The translations under genes were made by a program, and so were the position numbers. A stretch of DNA of 64,000 bases from Sclerodactyla briareus (lineage: Eukaryota > Echinodermata > Holothuroidea > Dendrochirotida > Sclerodactylidae), in NCBI GenBank assembly GCA_026419785.1, contig JAODTK010005667.1, positions 62,001 through 126,000 on the forward strand, read 5' to 3'. Below are positions 24,507 to 35,757 of the stretch, in pieces. The stretch's first letter is position 1. The number at the start of each line of letters is the position of its first letter. Under the pieces are notes generated by a model that did no database searches, had not been told where the DNA came from, and saw only the letters and a list, made by a program, of their open reading frames with translations.

Positions 24507-26175
24507 GTCCGATGGACTTATCGTCATAGTTATCGTTATCGTTCCTGTGTGACCTGGGCTTTATTTTGTTCGGGGAGGGAATGTTTGGCATATTGGTTTC
24601 GATTCTCGTCGGAATTCAATTGTGTGTTACTCAAATTGACGGAAATACTTTAGGGCGGTGAATAAGAGTATATATACAGTCCTTGCTTGAACAGACTCTA
24701 TACGGGAATGAGCAATTGCGAGAAAAACAAAAAAGTCAAATAGGTTATGGGTGACCAAGCGGTCAATCTCCCACAAGACCAGCAGAATGCCCTAGCAAAC
24801 CCTGGTAAGTGGCTGTAGGCATAAAAAACTTTCCGAATAGACAATGTTCACTGCATAAAAGGTAGACCAGCAAGGCGAGTAGGCCAAAGAAGATGCTCGA
24901 CTATATTTGACATGTGGGCAGCAAAATTGCAGATCACGCACTCATGGGCCATGTTGTAACATGGCCTTAAAGAATACTGTTTAGGCCTAACTATCGAGAG
25001 TTATAAGACGGATACGATAGGCGGAGGCCCTGGAAGAGACTGACCAGAGCATGATGCGACACGTTAATGCATAAGGCTAGGATTCCATGGATGCGATGCG
25101 TGTGCTAGATGTGAAAACCACAGTCTGCGAGAGAGAATGTCTTTTTCAAGGAGAGCTTTGTGAACTATTAAGGAGATAAAAGGACCATTAATTATCGAAC
25201 AACTCACGAATGACCACGCAAAATTGCTTCATGAGGAAGATATTCCATCATGGAATCAATTTGCCATGATGCAGCATCAAGGCCGAATTGTTACTCGGGA
25301 TCCTTTTGCCTTGTTCCATTTTTTTGTATGATATTTCGCTGCTGTGGAACTTGTCTCTATCTCCACAAAGCAACCTCTAGCGTAACGACGTGACGGGACA
25401 GAGTGTGTAACAAATTGATATCGTGAAATGACGATAGTGGAGAGAGACGGCTGAAGGGCTCACCAGAAATGTACTAAAACTCAATTTTTTAGAAGATATA
25501 ACAAACTTTGTTTCCGATGTGAACGTAAACCGCTTCCCCTAACCTGTTTGACGCCCATTACAGCTGTCGGTCATCTAATTAACCAACCTACACGTACACC
25601 GGGTTATAAAAAAACACTGTGTACAACTCGTGCCTCCAGCAGCTAGTGAAGTGTGGACGGACATGACACATTGACAACGGGGGCGTGGGGGAGAAGGGAC
25701 GTTTTAAGTTGAAAAGATGAATCCCCGTTCTACAATCTTCGTAATATAGTGTATAAATGACCACAGGGGAAAGAAAACTGTTTTTTCTGTGGAGTTTAAT
25801 GTTGTGTTTTTTTTTTTTTTTTTTTTCCACTCTCTGGGACCGTACAAAGAAATGAGAAACCTTATGGTCAATGCATCGTCCACTGCGTCGCCGGGGTGAT
25901 ACTGTTCCATTTTCAGATATTATTAGTGTAGACTCGAGGCATATTTAAACATAAACATATGCTGACTGACTCAAACGCACTGTAAAGGCAGTTCACTGTT
26001 CACCCAAAGGATGTAGAAAGGAGAATTATATGTGCCAACCCGTACATGCCCAACCTGGTATTTTGATCAATGGAGTTACGGCTAGCCAGGATGGTCGAGA
26101 TAAACCTGAGTAATACTGATAATTCCAGTCCTCACAACCTTTCGAAATACGATAGTCTATCCTTTCATTACCTAG
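24507..26175. other. SLC23 intron, remainder
   Basis: No exon is recognised. A poly-T run of about 19 lies near 25807-25826. Short open frames here lack motif support. Confidence 0.4.
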
Positions 26176-26303
26176 GTTGCCAGCCGGAGCGTTCTTGTCC
26201 AGGACCGGGGTAATATTGTTACTTCTGGGGTTCCTCACCAAGTTCAGCGCGTTAGTGAACGGGATCCCACAACCCGTGCTTGCTTCGGTTGCAGTACCCA
26301 TTG
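26176..26303 (+). CDS. SLC23-like exon 8: TM11
   Basis: The acceptor is CATTACCTAG and the donor CCATTG|GTAAGT. The first frame gives VASRSVLVQ, matching (V)xSRxVxQ just after the signature. After a break at about 26201-26205 the frame gives TGVILLLLGFLTKFSALV and GIPQPVLASVAVPI, matching xAGxxxxxLGxxxKFGAxxxxIPxPxxGG. The break is a net one-base gain or two-base loss. The exon ends in phase 1. Confidence 0.82.
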
Positions 26304-27566
26304 GTAAGTTTTTCATTTTCGAAATACTCTACCAAGATCACCAAAGTGCATTCACACGACACGATCAACGTGTTATATTGGGCATCACGGACTGGACAGA
26401 ATCTCGCGCTCGTAACGAACCCCCCAATCAACACGACATGTAGGTAGTGGTACCGAGTAGGATGGGGTTAGAAGGTGAATGGCGTCTCTGAAAATGTGTA
26501 TAGAATCAGAACAATCATGGTTCTACTAACTGCTTCATTGTGCTATGCATAGGCAGTGAAATGATGGGGAAATGTGGTAGAGGTATGGAGCTATTATATT
26601 AACTGGAGGGCAAATGCTCGTGAATATTTGAAGAGAAAACACGTTACCGTGCGAGTTACATTGAAGGACCAAGCAATTGCATTTGTATGTTTGACATTGT
26701 ATCTGCAACTGGTTTTTAGGTTTGGGTTACTCGAAACTTCGAGTTGCCGGACTGCTTCGGAGATTCTAGGTAGAGCATCTTGGATTTTGGAAGTGCCAAT
26801 ATGTGTTCATGTGGTTTCAACGCAAGAAGTGCAATCGCATTTCCCTTTCTAACTAGGCTATAGGCAGGGACGGACGCTGGAAGTCTAGTGTACATGCCTG
26901 AACGTAGATTCAGCAAAAATTAAAGAAACATGGTCCATATTCTACACGTCAATCCACTATAGGAGCGGTACCTCTGGATTGTCGGATCTATAGATGGAGG
27001 GCACGGGAACCATTTGCGAAGATGATCAAGTCGAGAAAATGTCTCTTCTTCTCAAAAAGTTCTTAGGCGTTCGGACTTCGGACGTTCGTCAATTCCTCTC
27101 AGAGAGACAAATCATTCACGTGGTTCAAGAAAAGCTGATCATATGCGAGCAATCTATTCACGACGTTTACGTGACGTTTGCGTTCAATCTCTGAAATACA
27201 AACAGATCTCGACAGTTTGTAGAATGTTTCGGACGCGATTCGATAAGTTTGTTGGATCTTTCTCGGATCATTCTCCAACTGTCCACTTATTATTGTAAAA
27301 AAAAACTCAACGAGCAAAAATTACGAGTACCATTTAAAAAAGAAAAAGAATGAGAACATCCGTGGAAATATTCGGAGGAACATCCGGATGATTACACCTA
27401 CCTGAGATTTGTTACATATTGTGTAGTCACCGCCTCCACCCCTCTTCTTCTCTATGTTGGGGCTTCGCGGGTCTTTCATGAGGATTTTTGTCCTTCCTGA
27501 CCCTACCTGACTAACCTAAACTAGAATATTCAGTGCTCTCGTATTTCCCCCATACCCCCATTGCAG

Positions 27567-27710
27567 GAATGATGGGCAGCTATAGGTCTCGCTAACTTCC
27601 AGCACGTAAAGATGGACAGCATGAGGAATATGATCGTCATCGGAATGTCGTTATTTGCAGCAATCGGTCTCCCAGACTATTCGAGCAGAATCGTGGATCC
27701 GTGAACACGG
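27567..27710 (+). CDS. SLC23-like exon 9: TM12
   Basis: The acceptor is CCCCCATTGCAG and the donor ACACGG|GTAGGA. GMM, then after one extra G in GATGGG (27574-27576), AAIGLANFQHVKMDSMRNM and IVIGMSLFAAIGLPDY. This matches FGMIxAxGLSNLQFVDxxSxRNLxxxGxSxFxGLxxPxY. After one missing T at 27680 the frame gives EQNRGSVNTG, matching the family NTG before the next transmembrane segment. The 5.3 kb intron that follows is the gene's largest. Confidence 0.85.
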
Positions 27711-28689
27711 GTAGGATATCACGTTTAATTGTAACAAAACAGGGCATATTATCGCTATATCAATCGCTCCAACGATTGGGCGACTGTCCCATCTCCCTTC
27801 TCAGTTGCAACATGTACCAAGTTCAAATTACAAGGGAAAACCACATTTTTCTCTCGTTTCTACAAAATTTTCACTGTTTTCTAAGATATTCGCTGATTCC
27901 AATGACTGCATTATTCACAATTTGTAACAATGTAAAGAAGTACAAATTATAACTTTCCATGCAATCAGTCAAAAGTTACCATGTTGTTTTCAGAGGGGGA
28001 ACTTGATTTTTGGCCAAATTTGGGAATTTCTGAAAAATCGTTTTTTTTTTATTCATAGATTAGAAGGACTGAATGGTTTCAACTTTTAGAACATTTTACA
28101 AAGTATCAAAACAGAAGGGTTTGGCCAGCATTTATGTGAATTTTCTGTACTTCCGTACCAATATAAATTTGCGGGAAATGGCTGTTTTCAGACATATTTC
28201 AGTACATTTTGTCTATTTTGAACTCAAGAAATGGTATCAGGTAGGAACGACTGATTAGTTCCACATTGCCGATGAGATCCTACAACTCTGGAATTGCCTT
28301 GTTGTTGTTGTTATCGCTGCTGTTGTTGTTATTCAAACTAATATCGATAACCCGTAGAAATGTATGTCGCAAAATTGTTAATGAGGGTTATTGACAGACA
28401 TCGTTTAAAATACTTGCGAGAATTTGCGTATTCACAAGAACGGTAAAGGGTACCGGTAAAATTCCTGTTATTTTTGGAGATCCACAGGGAATAGTAGAGC
28501 CACCTAGCTCCCCATTCTCGTTTGTATGAACACGGTTTCTCTTTTCTTTTAGCACCAGTGGAAATAATTTCAAAAACAGCAACGTGTCACAATAACGATA
28601 CCTAATACACTGCATTCAGGAGAAGAATCGACTTTATCGTGATTGGCTTTCCTCACCTTTCCCCCTACTCCTGTCTAGCGTAAGTTACT

Positions 28690-29440
28690 GCCAAAATACC
28701 TGCTCCGAGACTATTGTCAAGTTCAAGGTCATTCGGTCACGACAGGCAAAGTTCAAAAACCCTTGTTATCGCGATTTCCAATTGAGGCAAGTATCTATTA
28801 AGGTCTATAAGGTATGTGGGTGCCGATTGTGAGGATGAACCCTATTGTTTGTGTCAAGTTCATGGTCATTGAAGGTAACCATGGGCCCCCCCAACCCTCT
28901 ATATCTCGGCGAAGAAACATGTCAGAGAAATGTTGTAATGAAAGGCCTTGTTCGTCTAGGGAACTACATCTGGTGACATACTTTGACCTCATTTGACTCT
29001 TTGACCAATGACACAATGACATTGTGACCTTCGGGGTCAATTTCGTTTATGACCAGACTGTCTTGTTGCAACAACCATACCGGTAAGTCAATTGCACGGG
29101 CGTACTGAAACGCTGCTATCGACACGCTATCATCCAGCTGTAAGAGGGTAAAAAAAAAAACCCCCCTCAAAACATTGATAAAAAAATCAAATCTTTATAT
29201 ATCTTCGCAACGTAACATGTCAGGGGTTTTGCTTAATGTAATATTGTGTTCGCCTGTAAACTAATCTGGTGACGACTACTTTGACTTCTTGACCTCATTT
29301 GCCCTAATTACCTAGTGACCTTCTTGTTCAGTCCTTCGTACGACCATACTCGTCGGTGCAACAAACCAATAGGTCACAATTACACTGACACTAAACACAT
29401 CAACACTGATAAACTCCATGTTAGACATCTCCACGGCACT
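28690..29440. repeat. Diverged tandem modules with TGACCT/AGGTCA words
   Basis: Two or three ~290 base modules share, in order, TATATCT-CGCRA, AACATGTCAG, CATCTGGTGAC-like, ACTTTGAC, TGACCTCATTTG, GTGACCTTC and TTGCAACAA-like words. The copies begin near 28.89 and 29.19 kb, with a partial one near 28.72 kb. They are intronic. A related segment with GGTCATTGAAGGT and AACATGTCAG lies at 59.6 kb. Confidence 0.55.
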
Positions 29441-30379
29441 GAAACATCCCAGAGATAGCGTTAACGAACGTTCTTTCGTCTGTGTGGCTACACTGACCAC
29501 TTTCATATACCTACTCATATATGACTTTGCATTGGATCGTGACATCATTACGTTTGTCATAGCTACAAAATGGTCATTGGATGACTTGAGTAATAGTGTA
29601 AATTTTTATTATTTATCCACGTTTACATACTTAGGTAATTTGATGGGAAAAACTGGAACAACGTAAATACACTAATGCGACCGCACCGCATGTTGGCACG
29701 TATTGTACAAGAACATTTTTCGTTTGACAGACCCCCGAGATTGTCAGGACACGGCACTTCCCGTTCCTTATGGACAGTAAGCAGCATTCCTAAAATTTAT
29801 AACAATTTGTTATTTTAGGAATGGTTCTCCAAAAACATATCGCCCTAAGGAGCAATTTTGTTTGGAGCGATATTCGCATTGACTTTGTATTACAGGGTTT
29901 CTGCGATTCGAGATGCAGCAAGGCAAATTTCATTTTCCAATGGCTGATTGCGCCTCATCGGCACACTCGAATCGGCAAGAATTGGCCGTGATGTCATAAA
30001 TAGAAAGTACCAGAGGTTCACTCATATTTACATCACCATGGCTTTTGAACCCATTACCTCATTATTATTATATCAATGCATTTTCCATGTACCTTATATT
30101 TGAATGTTATAACCCCGCCTTTGCCTCCACCCCATCATGATGCATGCATGAAATCTGAAGATGACCAATACATGGACAGATATCGGACCAGATATGGCTC
30201 CGCCATATAATGGGCCCTATACCTGGAGATTTTAATTGGACCAGATCGGGCCATTATTAATTTTATTGCGCTGTGTTAGATTTTACTTGAAATGTGCCAT
30301 ATAAAGTTTTATATGGGCCAGATGAAGGACTTACAAGGTATAAGTTCTATAACTTGATAATTCTATCAAGGTATGGTGT

Positions 30380-30434
30380 AGGGACCAGATATGGCCAGAT
30401 ATGGACCAGATATGGACCAGATATGGACCAGATA
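30380..30434 (+). repeat. 11-base minisatellite, GGACCAGATAT
   Basis: About five consecutive copies of GATATGGMCCA lie near the front of the first tandem unit. A shorter block of the same motif lies at 31176-31210 in the second unit. Confidence 0.8.
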
Positions 30435-30478
30435 TTCTCCAGGGTCGGGGAAGAGAGAGGAGAAGAAGGGAGAAATGT

Positions 30479-30535
30479 TTAGAGCGGTATCAGGGTCGCT
30501 TTGCATGCAACAGGTCCAGGGTTCGAATTCCAGCG
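30479..30535 (+). repeat. tRNA-Ala(UGC)-like segment in tandem unit 1
   Basis: TTAGAGCGGT, then CGCTTTGCATGC with TGC in anticodon position, then AGGTCCAGGGTTCGAATTCC follow the 3' part of D-arm, anticodon arm and T-arm of a tRNA-Ala. An inserted ATCAGGGT lies before the anticodon arm, and the B box (GGTTCGAATTCC) has one extra T. The acceptor stem does not form. It is a tRNA-derived relic, not a functional tRNA gene. Confidence 0.6.
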
Positions 30536-31260
30536 ATCACACAGGGCCCGTTTTCCCAGAAGTGGCTGTATTTGAAGTTCGACTGGCGTGGTCCTGGTTG
30601 AGGTTCCTGGTCTTGCTGTGAGCCAGTGGGCTTGGTAATTTCGGGGGGTGTTTCGGGGGCACTTGCAATAGTCTCGTCGGTCGGCATGTGAGCAGTCGCT
30701 TCGAACATCTTCGCTCCTCCAGGTTCTGAGAAAAAAGTGGTTCAGGTCTGGAGTTAACTGATCGTCCGTCGGATGGGGACGTAAAATTGCGGTCACGGGA
30801 GCAGGGATTGGTTCATCCTGCCTCGATATCATCTGCGCACGAGTCGAGAAGAGAAGGCGAGTTGGCGAGTTGTCGCCGGTGCTCATCCACGATTAAAAAT
30901 TCGGTTAGGGTTCCACGATGAGTCAAATTGGCTTCCTGAACCCGTGGCAATCAAATCAAGAATCAAATTCAAAATCAAATCAAATATGATATATCTGGGC
31001 TCTCTATCTGGGAATTCATTATCTGGAACATATATCGCCAATACAATTTACACTGCTTGTGTACGATTGTACTTGATATGGGCCATATAAAGTTTTATAT
31101 GGGCCAGATGACGGATTTTACCAGGGTATAGTTATGATAACTTGATACTTCTATCAAGTTATGGCTATGTATGGACCAGATATGGCCAGATATGGACCAG
31201 ATATGACCAAATTCTCCAGGGGCGAGGCGGGGAAAGGGGGGGGGCAAAAAAGAGAATAGT

Positions 31261-31325
31261 AAGAGCGGTCGGATCAGTGTCGCTTGGCCATGCAAACAGG
31301 TCCCGGGGTCTTCGAATTCCAGCCG
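31261..31325 (+). repeat. tRNA-Ala-like segment in tandem unit 2
   Basis: The second unit keeps AAGAGCGGTC, CGCTTGGCCATGC and AGGTCCCGGGGTCTTCGAATTCC in the same order as unit 1. It has more insertions, so the anticodon and B box are further damaged. Confidence 0.5.
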
Positions 31326-32981
31326 ATCAGCCACGGGCGTTTTCCCAGAAGTGGCTGTATTTGAAGTTCGACTGGCGTGTTCCCTGTCTAGGGTTCCTGT
31401 CTGCTGTTGAGCAGTAAAACCGGGCGTGGATAAAAAAATTTCGGGGTTGTTTCGGGGCAACTTTCAATAGGTGTCGTCGGTCGGCTTTGAGCAGTCGCGT
31501 CGAACATAGTCCTCTCCCAGGTTCTGATAAAGGGTCAGGTCATGGAGTTTCACTGTAGTCCGTCGGATGGGCGTACCATTGCGGACCCGGGAGCAGGGCT
31601 TGGTGTCACTCCGGCCTCGATAGCATCTGAGCCCTAGTCGAGATAGAAGGCGAGTTGGCGAGTTGTCCGCCCGTGCTCATGCCACGATCAAAAATCGGTT
31701 AGGGTTCCACGATGTGTCAAATTGGCTTCCTGACGAACCCGTACAATCAATCAGCAAATCAAATCAAATCAAATCAAATAATGCATATATGGCTATATCT
31801 GGAATTCATATCTGGACCATAACTGGCCCATATCAATTTCACCTGCTTGTGTCACGTGATACTTGATATGGGCCATATAGGTCTATAAGGGCCAGATAAA
31901 GGGGTTCCCAGTTAATCTGCCTTAATCTTAATATACCCCATATATCTGGCTGTATATGGTCTCCCAGAGGTATGGGCTTGCATATCTGGGCTATACTCTG
32001 GTTCTTATCTGGGCCCTATATGGCATTTCAGTAGGGATGTATTTCGTTCTTTTTGTCCCCGCAGCGCGGCGTGAATTCCCTCCTCAAAGATGTGTGCCCT
32101 TCACCTTACAATCTCCAGAAATGTTTTCGAGTTGAGAATACATGGCTGGATCTTCTCCTTTCTCTTTGTCTTTCAGTGTCCTAGGGGGTCACCCCTCTGC
32201 GGGACAACTATGGGTGTGTCCCTTTTCATGGCACTTTGGTTTAAGAAAATAGTGCTAATTCCGGCTGCTTGTACTGTTGATTTCTAACGTTACGGGATTT
32301 TTTTTTTTAACAACACACCCATTGTTCCGATATTCATTGTTTATGATATTTGATTTAATATTGCCATTTAGTACTGGGTTACTGCTACAAAACCACTTCA
32401 TTACTTTCTTACTTTCTGATCTTTCGTTCACCTCCCAATCGCAGTAACGCAATAGAGCACTGCCTCGATCCATGTCCTGGCGGGATCCAGTTGACGAATG
32501 TGCTGAATCCAGGCTGACTGCTGGCTGAGGCATGTAAATTCTGTACTTTGGGCAATATACCAACGAAAGACCTAGCACGTCGGGTGCATGGGTGGGCCAT
32601 CCCACCCAGCACCGCGAACAAAACATTGCCTAAACTCTGCATACATTTAATGCCACGGAAACTGCAATTTTCCATCTTGAAGAGCTGTATGGCTGTTAGC
32701 AATAGGAATTGACGAAAAGATGACATGTCGGGACTGAATATCGCCTCAGTGGCACTCTGTATATAGGCCATTACGGTATTCGTAAAATGTTATGTCAGAA
32801 TATTATATTACATAGTAATATACCGTGTAACGGTTTCGTTTGTGACGCTGCCAAACGATACCCGCGCCGTTTTCTTCCAGGTGTAGCGAAGAAATGATAT
32901 TGCCTATGTTTTCTTTCTCGGCACGAGGCCAGTATCAGACGTACGAAACTGTAAAGTATGTCCCCCTTTTTCCGTGGGCAG

Positions 32982-33072
32982 GTTCTGAGGTACTTGACAG
33001 CATGATAGTGGTGCTACTATCCAGCGGGATGTCGGCGCGGTGTTGTCGGCCATTCTGGATAATATTCTCCAG
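32982..33072 (+). CDS. SLC23-like exon 10: TM13
   Basis: The acceptor is TTTTTCCGTGGGCAG and the donor CTCCAG|GTATAC. Two bases finish the Gly codon, then SEVLDSMIVVLLSSGM. After a one-base loss at about 33031 the frame gives VGAVLSAILDNILQ. The family block is xxDQIxxVLLxTxMFVGGxxAxxLDNxxPG, so LDS..VLLSSGM-VG-AILDN is a clear match in order and spacing. The phase fits both neighbours. Confidence 0.85.
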
Positions 33073-34555
33073 GTATACACGAATTAACAACTTAAAGCTC
33101 CATAGATACCAGACGAGGGTACCCCCCCCCCCCGAAAAAAAGCGACGCGAGTCTTGACGGCAGATTTGTTTAACAAGTATCGAAATGAACGATCGGTAAT
33201 TCTGTTCTAAATCCGCACCGAACATACGTTGCCTGGTCGAATTGGTCCGTCGCACAGGAATGTGATATGGTTTTAAAAAATCAAGAAGAGTATGGTCAGC
33301 GATGAGACACGAGATCATCGAGTTCACCTTGAGTCATTAGGTCGACACGCAGGGTTTCAGTCCCTCGTCAGAAAATACAAATAACTCGTGCTCCGAAATA
33401 AAACGTGACTGCAGCACATTGGATCAGAATAAACCAGGAATTAAAGTAAGGACCAGAGAAAACCAAACGAATTTTTGTGTCAAGACAAAGTTCCGAAGTG
33501 TTAGAGTTTCTATCAACTTGGGTCAGGATGTAGCAGAAATTTGTTAGATTTTCCACGACCCGAGGATTATGTAACTGCCAGAGCGCACACTGTTTTAGAC
33601 GCGCATGATGGCCTAGGGCTGAGATATGTCCAAATTTGAATTGGCCCCATACCTTTCGTAATTATGCTTAGATGTTCGGAATTCTGTACAAAACCACAAA
33701 CGCGATTTGATAATGGTTTTGTACGCGCGCGTTTGCTGAGCAGGTAACAACGAAGTTGTTGGTAAAAAGTTATCCTGCTGTGGTTCTGACATGTCAAAAT
33801 CAACCGTTTTCACAGCTGAAAAATGTTTACCAGCCCATCATACTGTCACAGACCAAACGACGACCAGGTCTGGTGACAGTCAAGGTCGATAACTCGCCAG
33901 TTTGACAAAGACATAGAGTCATCGTGTCGAATGCTCACGTAGGTGAACATTTCCCACTGTGAAAACGTTTCTTATATCATTTTAATATAACGAAGTTGTA
34001 TATATTTTTGTGTGTGGTGTAGGCTCTTCTTTGACGACGCGCTTCCCGAACAGTCCGCACTCCTGTTCTTCATTATGCTCTATGCATGGTGAAAAGATCG
34101 TATTCGGAAAAGCAATCCGGTGCACCCAGTTTGATAAAAAAAAAATCATCTTGGAGCAGGCAGGTCTCTGCCATCAAACTAAGATACCGCCATGTTTGTC
34201 GATAGTTCTGTAACGTCGAATGTATGCTGAGCCAAGATAGGACGATAGGATGTATGCATGGGCATATATCCAACTTTCAATGCACTGTCTCTTGTTTGGG
34301 CTTATCGCTCAATTACCAAGTATGAGTCTCACTTATGCGATTGAACACACGGTTCAACTTCAACCAACGTGAACTTGAAGAAGTCATCGGGTCAGCCACC
34401 AGATTTGAAAAGAGGACTAATTTTCCTGAAATTCCTCATCTGCTTGAGGGCTGACACCAAGTTGCAGGAGAATGAAACCGATTTTTCGCCTTTGTCGACT
34501 CGTTGACCCGCTTCGCTGAATTGGGACATTAGCGGCTAAAGACGTGTAATCAACA
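33073..34555. other. SLC23 intron, no further feature recognised
   Basis: Apart from a 14-C run at 33121-33134, nothing is recognised. A short frame after a TGTGTGGTGTAG at 34019 was tested as an exon and did not match the family. Confidence 0.4.
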
Positions 34556-34734
34556 TTGTGTCATACCAAAGACTTTAAATGGCGTACCTGTTGCCTTCTC
34601 GCTGGACACTCAGCAGAAGAAGGGATTGGAGCAGGGGCAAACGAGGAGTGAGACAAGTCGCAAGTTGCTGTCTGCGTGTGATTACCCCCAACATTAACGT
34701 TCTGCCAAAGAGGCATTTCCGTGTAACTGGTGAG

Positions 34735-34830
34735 GGATTCGCAGTGGCAAAGTAGGGGCAAGGATCGGTCTGCATCCCTGCTAGGCCTTGAATAGGTTCG
34801 ATCTTCTGCTCGGCAAGTAGGCCATAAAGA
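34735..34830. repeat. Dispersed repeat, copy 1 (pair with 52345-52440)
   Basis: TTGAATAGGTTCGATCTTCT followed by GCTCGGCAAGTA corresponds to TTGATAGGCTTCGATCCTCT then GATCGGCAAGTA at 52.38 kb, with GGGCAAG/GGGCAGTA words just upstream in both. Confidence 0.5.
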
Positions 34831-34912
34831 AGCCGCCTAGGAGAATGGATGAATATGTGAGTGGGTTGTGGATGAATGGACTATATCCTCCCATCCATAC
34901 TCTGGCTCTTAT

Positions 34913-35545
34913 GCTGCGTTCCATTTACCTCGTGAACACGGTGTACACGACTTCACGACCGTTCCATTTGTACACAAGTCGTGATCACCAGAGGTGAAGT
35001 GGGAATTCCGAATAGCAACTCGACTTCACGACTTCGATCCAAGATGGAGGAATTCGACCAACTGAGTGGAAAAGTCGAAGCGATAGGAAATACACATGGA
35101 CGAATGAATAATTCAGGTCAACAAGTTTGAAGATGAGAACATTTAGAAAATTAAATCCATGCAGTTGTGGCAAAGCAAATCCAATAAATAGCGAAATTTC
35201 GAACCAAATGGCTGTTCGCCGAACAGTGCGCTCGAGTGCTTTTCCGGCGCAACCAAGACACAGTGTATAACGTTAAACTTTCTATTTCGAATGATCCTAA
35301 AATGCTTAACTCTCCAATATTACCCTTTCATCTCGTTAATATTGATGAATTATTCTAGGACTGATAGAAACACTATATTGGATCTTTTTCTTCCAATATT
35401 TTTACTACGAAACGGGGTGCTTTTTCTGTTTCGCTCATGTAGGCCGCAATCTTGTATTCCCATCTTCACGACTTGTTTCACTGGAACGCAATTCACGCGT
35501 GGGAAAGTCGTGATCACGATATTCACGCGGTAAACGGAACGCAGC
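34913..35545. mobile_element. MITE-like TIR element with TTAT target duplication
   Basis: The left end GCTGCGTTCCATTTACC and the reverse complement of the right end GCTGCGTTCCGTTTACC are terminal inverted repeats. By eye about 32 of the outer 39 bases agree. TTAT flanks both ends (34909-34912 and 35546-35549), a plausible 4-base target-site duplication. The 633-base interior has no transposase frame, and ACTTCACGACTT-like words are repeated inside both arms. The right end lies 29 bases before the last SLC23 exon. Confidence 0.75.
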
Positions 35546-35574
35546 TTATGCTCCTACTATTGTTACTGTTCAAG

Positions 35575-35757
35575 GTTCCTAACAAAGAGCGAGGGCTGAA
35601 CTGTCTGAGGAAGAGTGGCTGTAACTCAGGAGGGGGATATCATCGACTCTCGGTCTGATCTAGAGCCACTTACATCTACCGCTCGTACGTCATGGATCAA
35701 GAAGGCGGCTGGATGCGACTACTTCCATTTAGTCCCACCTTCAAGGGGTTTCCGTAA
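35575..35757 (+). CDS. SLC23-like exon 11: C-terminal exon with stop
   Basis: The acceptor is CTATTGTTACTGTTCAAG. The frame begins VPNKERGLNCLRK, matching the family (I)PGTxEERGLxxW after TM13. It continues to TYIYRSYVMDQEGGWMRLLP and FSPTFKGFP before TAA at 35755-35757. The family C-terminus has a similar YDLPFG...PFxPTF pattern. An in-frame TGA at 35656-35658 interrupts the middle, either a base error or paired indels. No clear AATAAA was identified close by. Confidence 0.72.

Larger units (their letters stand above)
30180..32040 (+). repeat. ~788 bp tandem array, two full units and a partial third
   Basis: ACTTGAAATGTGCCATATAA at 30285, ACTTGATATGGGCCATATAA at 31071 and a shorter match at 31861 mark successive units, spaced 786 and 790 bases. 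Each full unit carries, in order, a block of 11-mers containing GGACCAGATAT, a tRNA-Ala-like stretch, the words GAAGTGGCTGTATTTGAAGT and TTTCGGGG-TGTTTCGGGG, and an (AAATC)n run. The third unit is cut short after the opening words. The array lies in the large SLC23 intron. No open frame is conserved between units. Confidence 0.85.
15122..35757 (+). other. SLC23-like transporter gene (11 exons recognised)
   Basis: This span contains a gene of the nucleobase/ascorbate transporter family (SLC23; multi-pass plasma-membrane carrier of the UraA fold). Exons were placed at 15122-15279, 15982-16073, 17407-17468, 17919-18098, 20304-20400, 21979-22135, 24104-24362, 26176-26303, 27567-27710, 32982-33072 and 35575-35757. 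Each boundary has AG/GT signals and compatible phases, and the translated blocks follow family order. They total about 510 residues; the family is usually 550-650, so an N-terminal exon or exons upstream are missing. At least eight single-base frame breaks and one in-frame TGA occur, best explained by sequence error, although a decayed copy is possible. Introns hold TIR elements, microsatellites and a tandem array. Substrate is not predictable, because key signature residues differ from the family. Confidence 0.82.

Noticed and set aside
28388-28445. Possible extra SLC23 exon (TSFKILARICVFTRT between AG and GT)
   Set aside because: The family block expected after NTG is found complete at 32982-33072 with the right phase, so this one is chance.
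29700-29781. Possible SLC23 exon near TTTGACAG at 29.73 kb
   Set aside because: No frame gives the LDN or PGT block and there is no suitable donor phase.
30479-30535. Functional tRNA-Ala gene
   Set aside because: The acceptor stem cannot form, there is an insertion before the anticodon arm and the B box has an extra base; it repeats in the tandem unit.
34019-34090. Possible SLC23 exon after GTGTGGTGTAG (LFFDDALPEQSALLFF)
   Set aside because: It does not match the ERGL block, which is found at 35575 instead.
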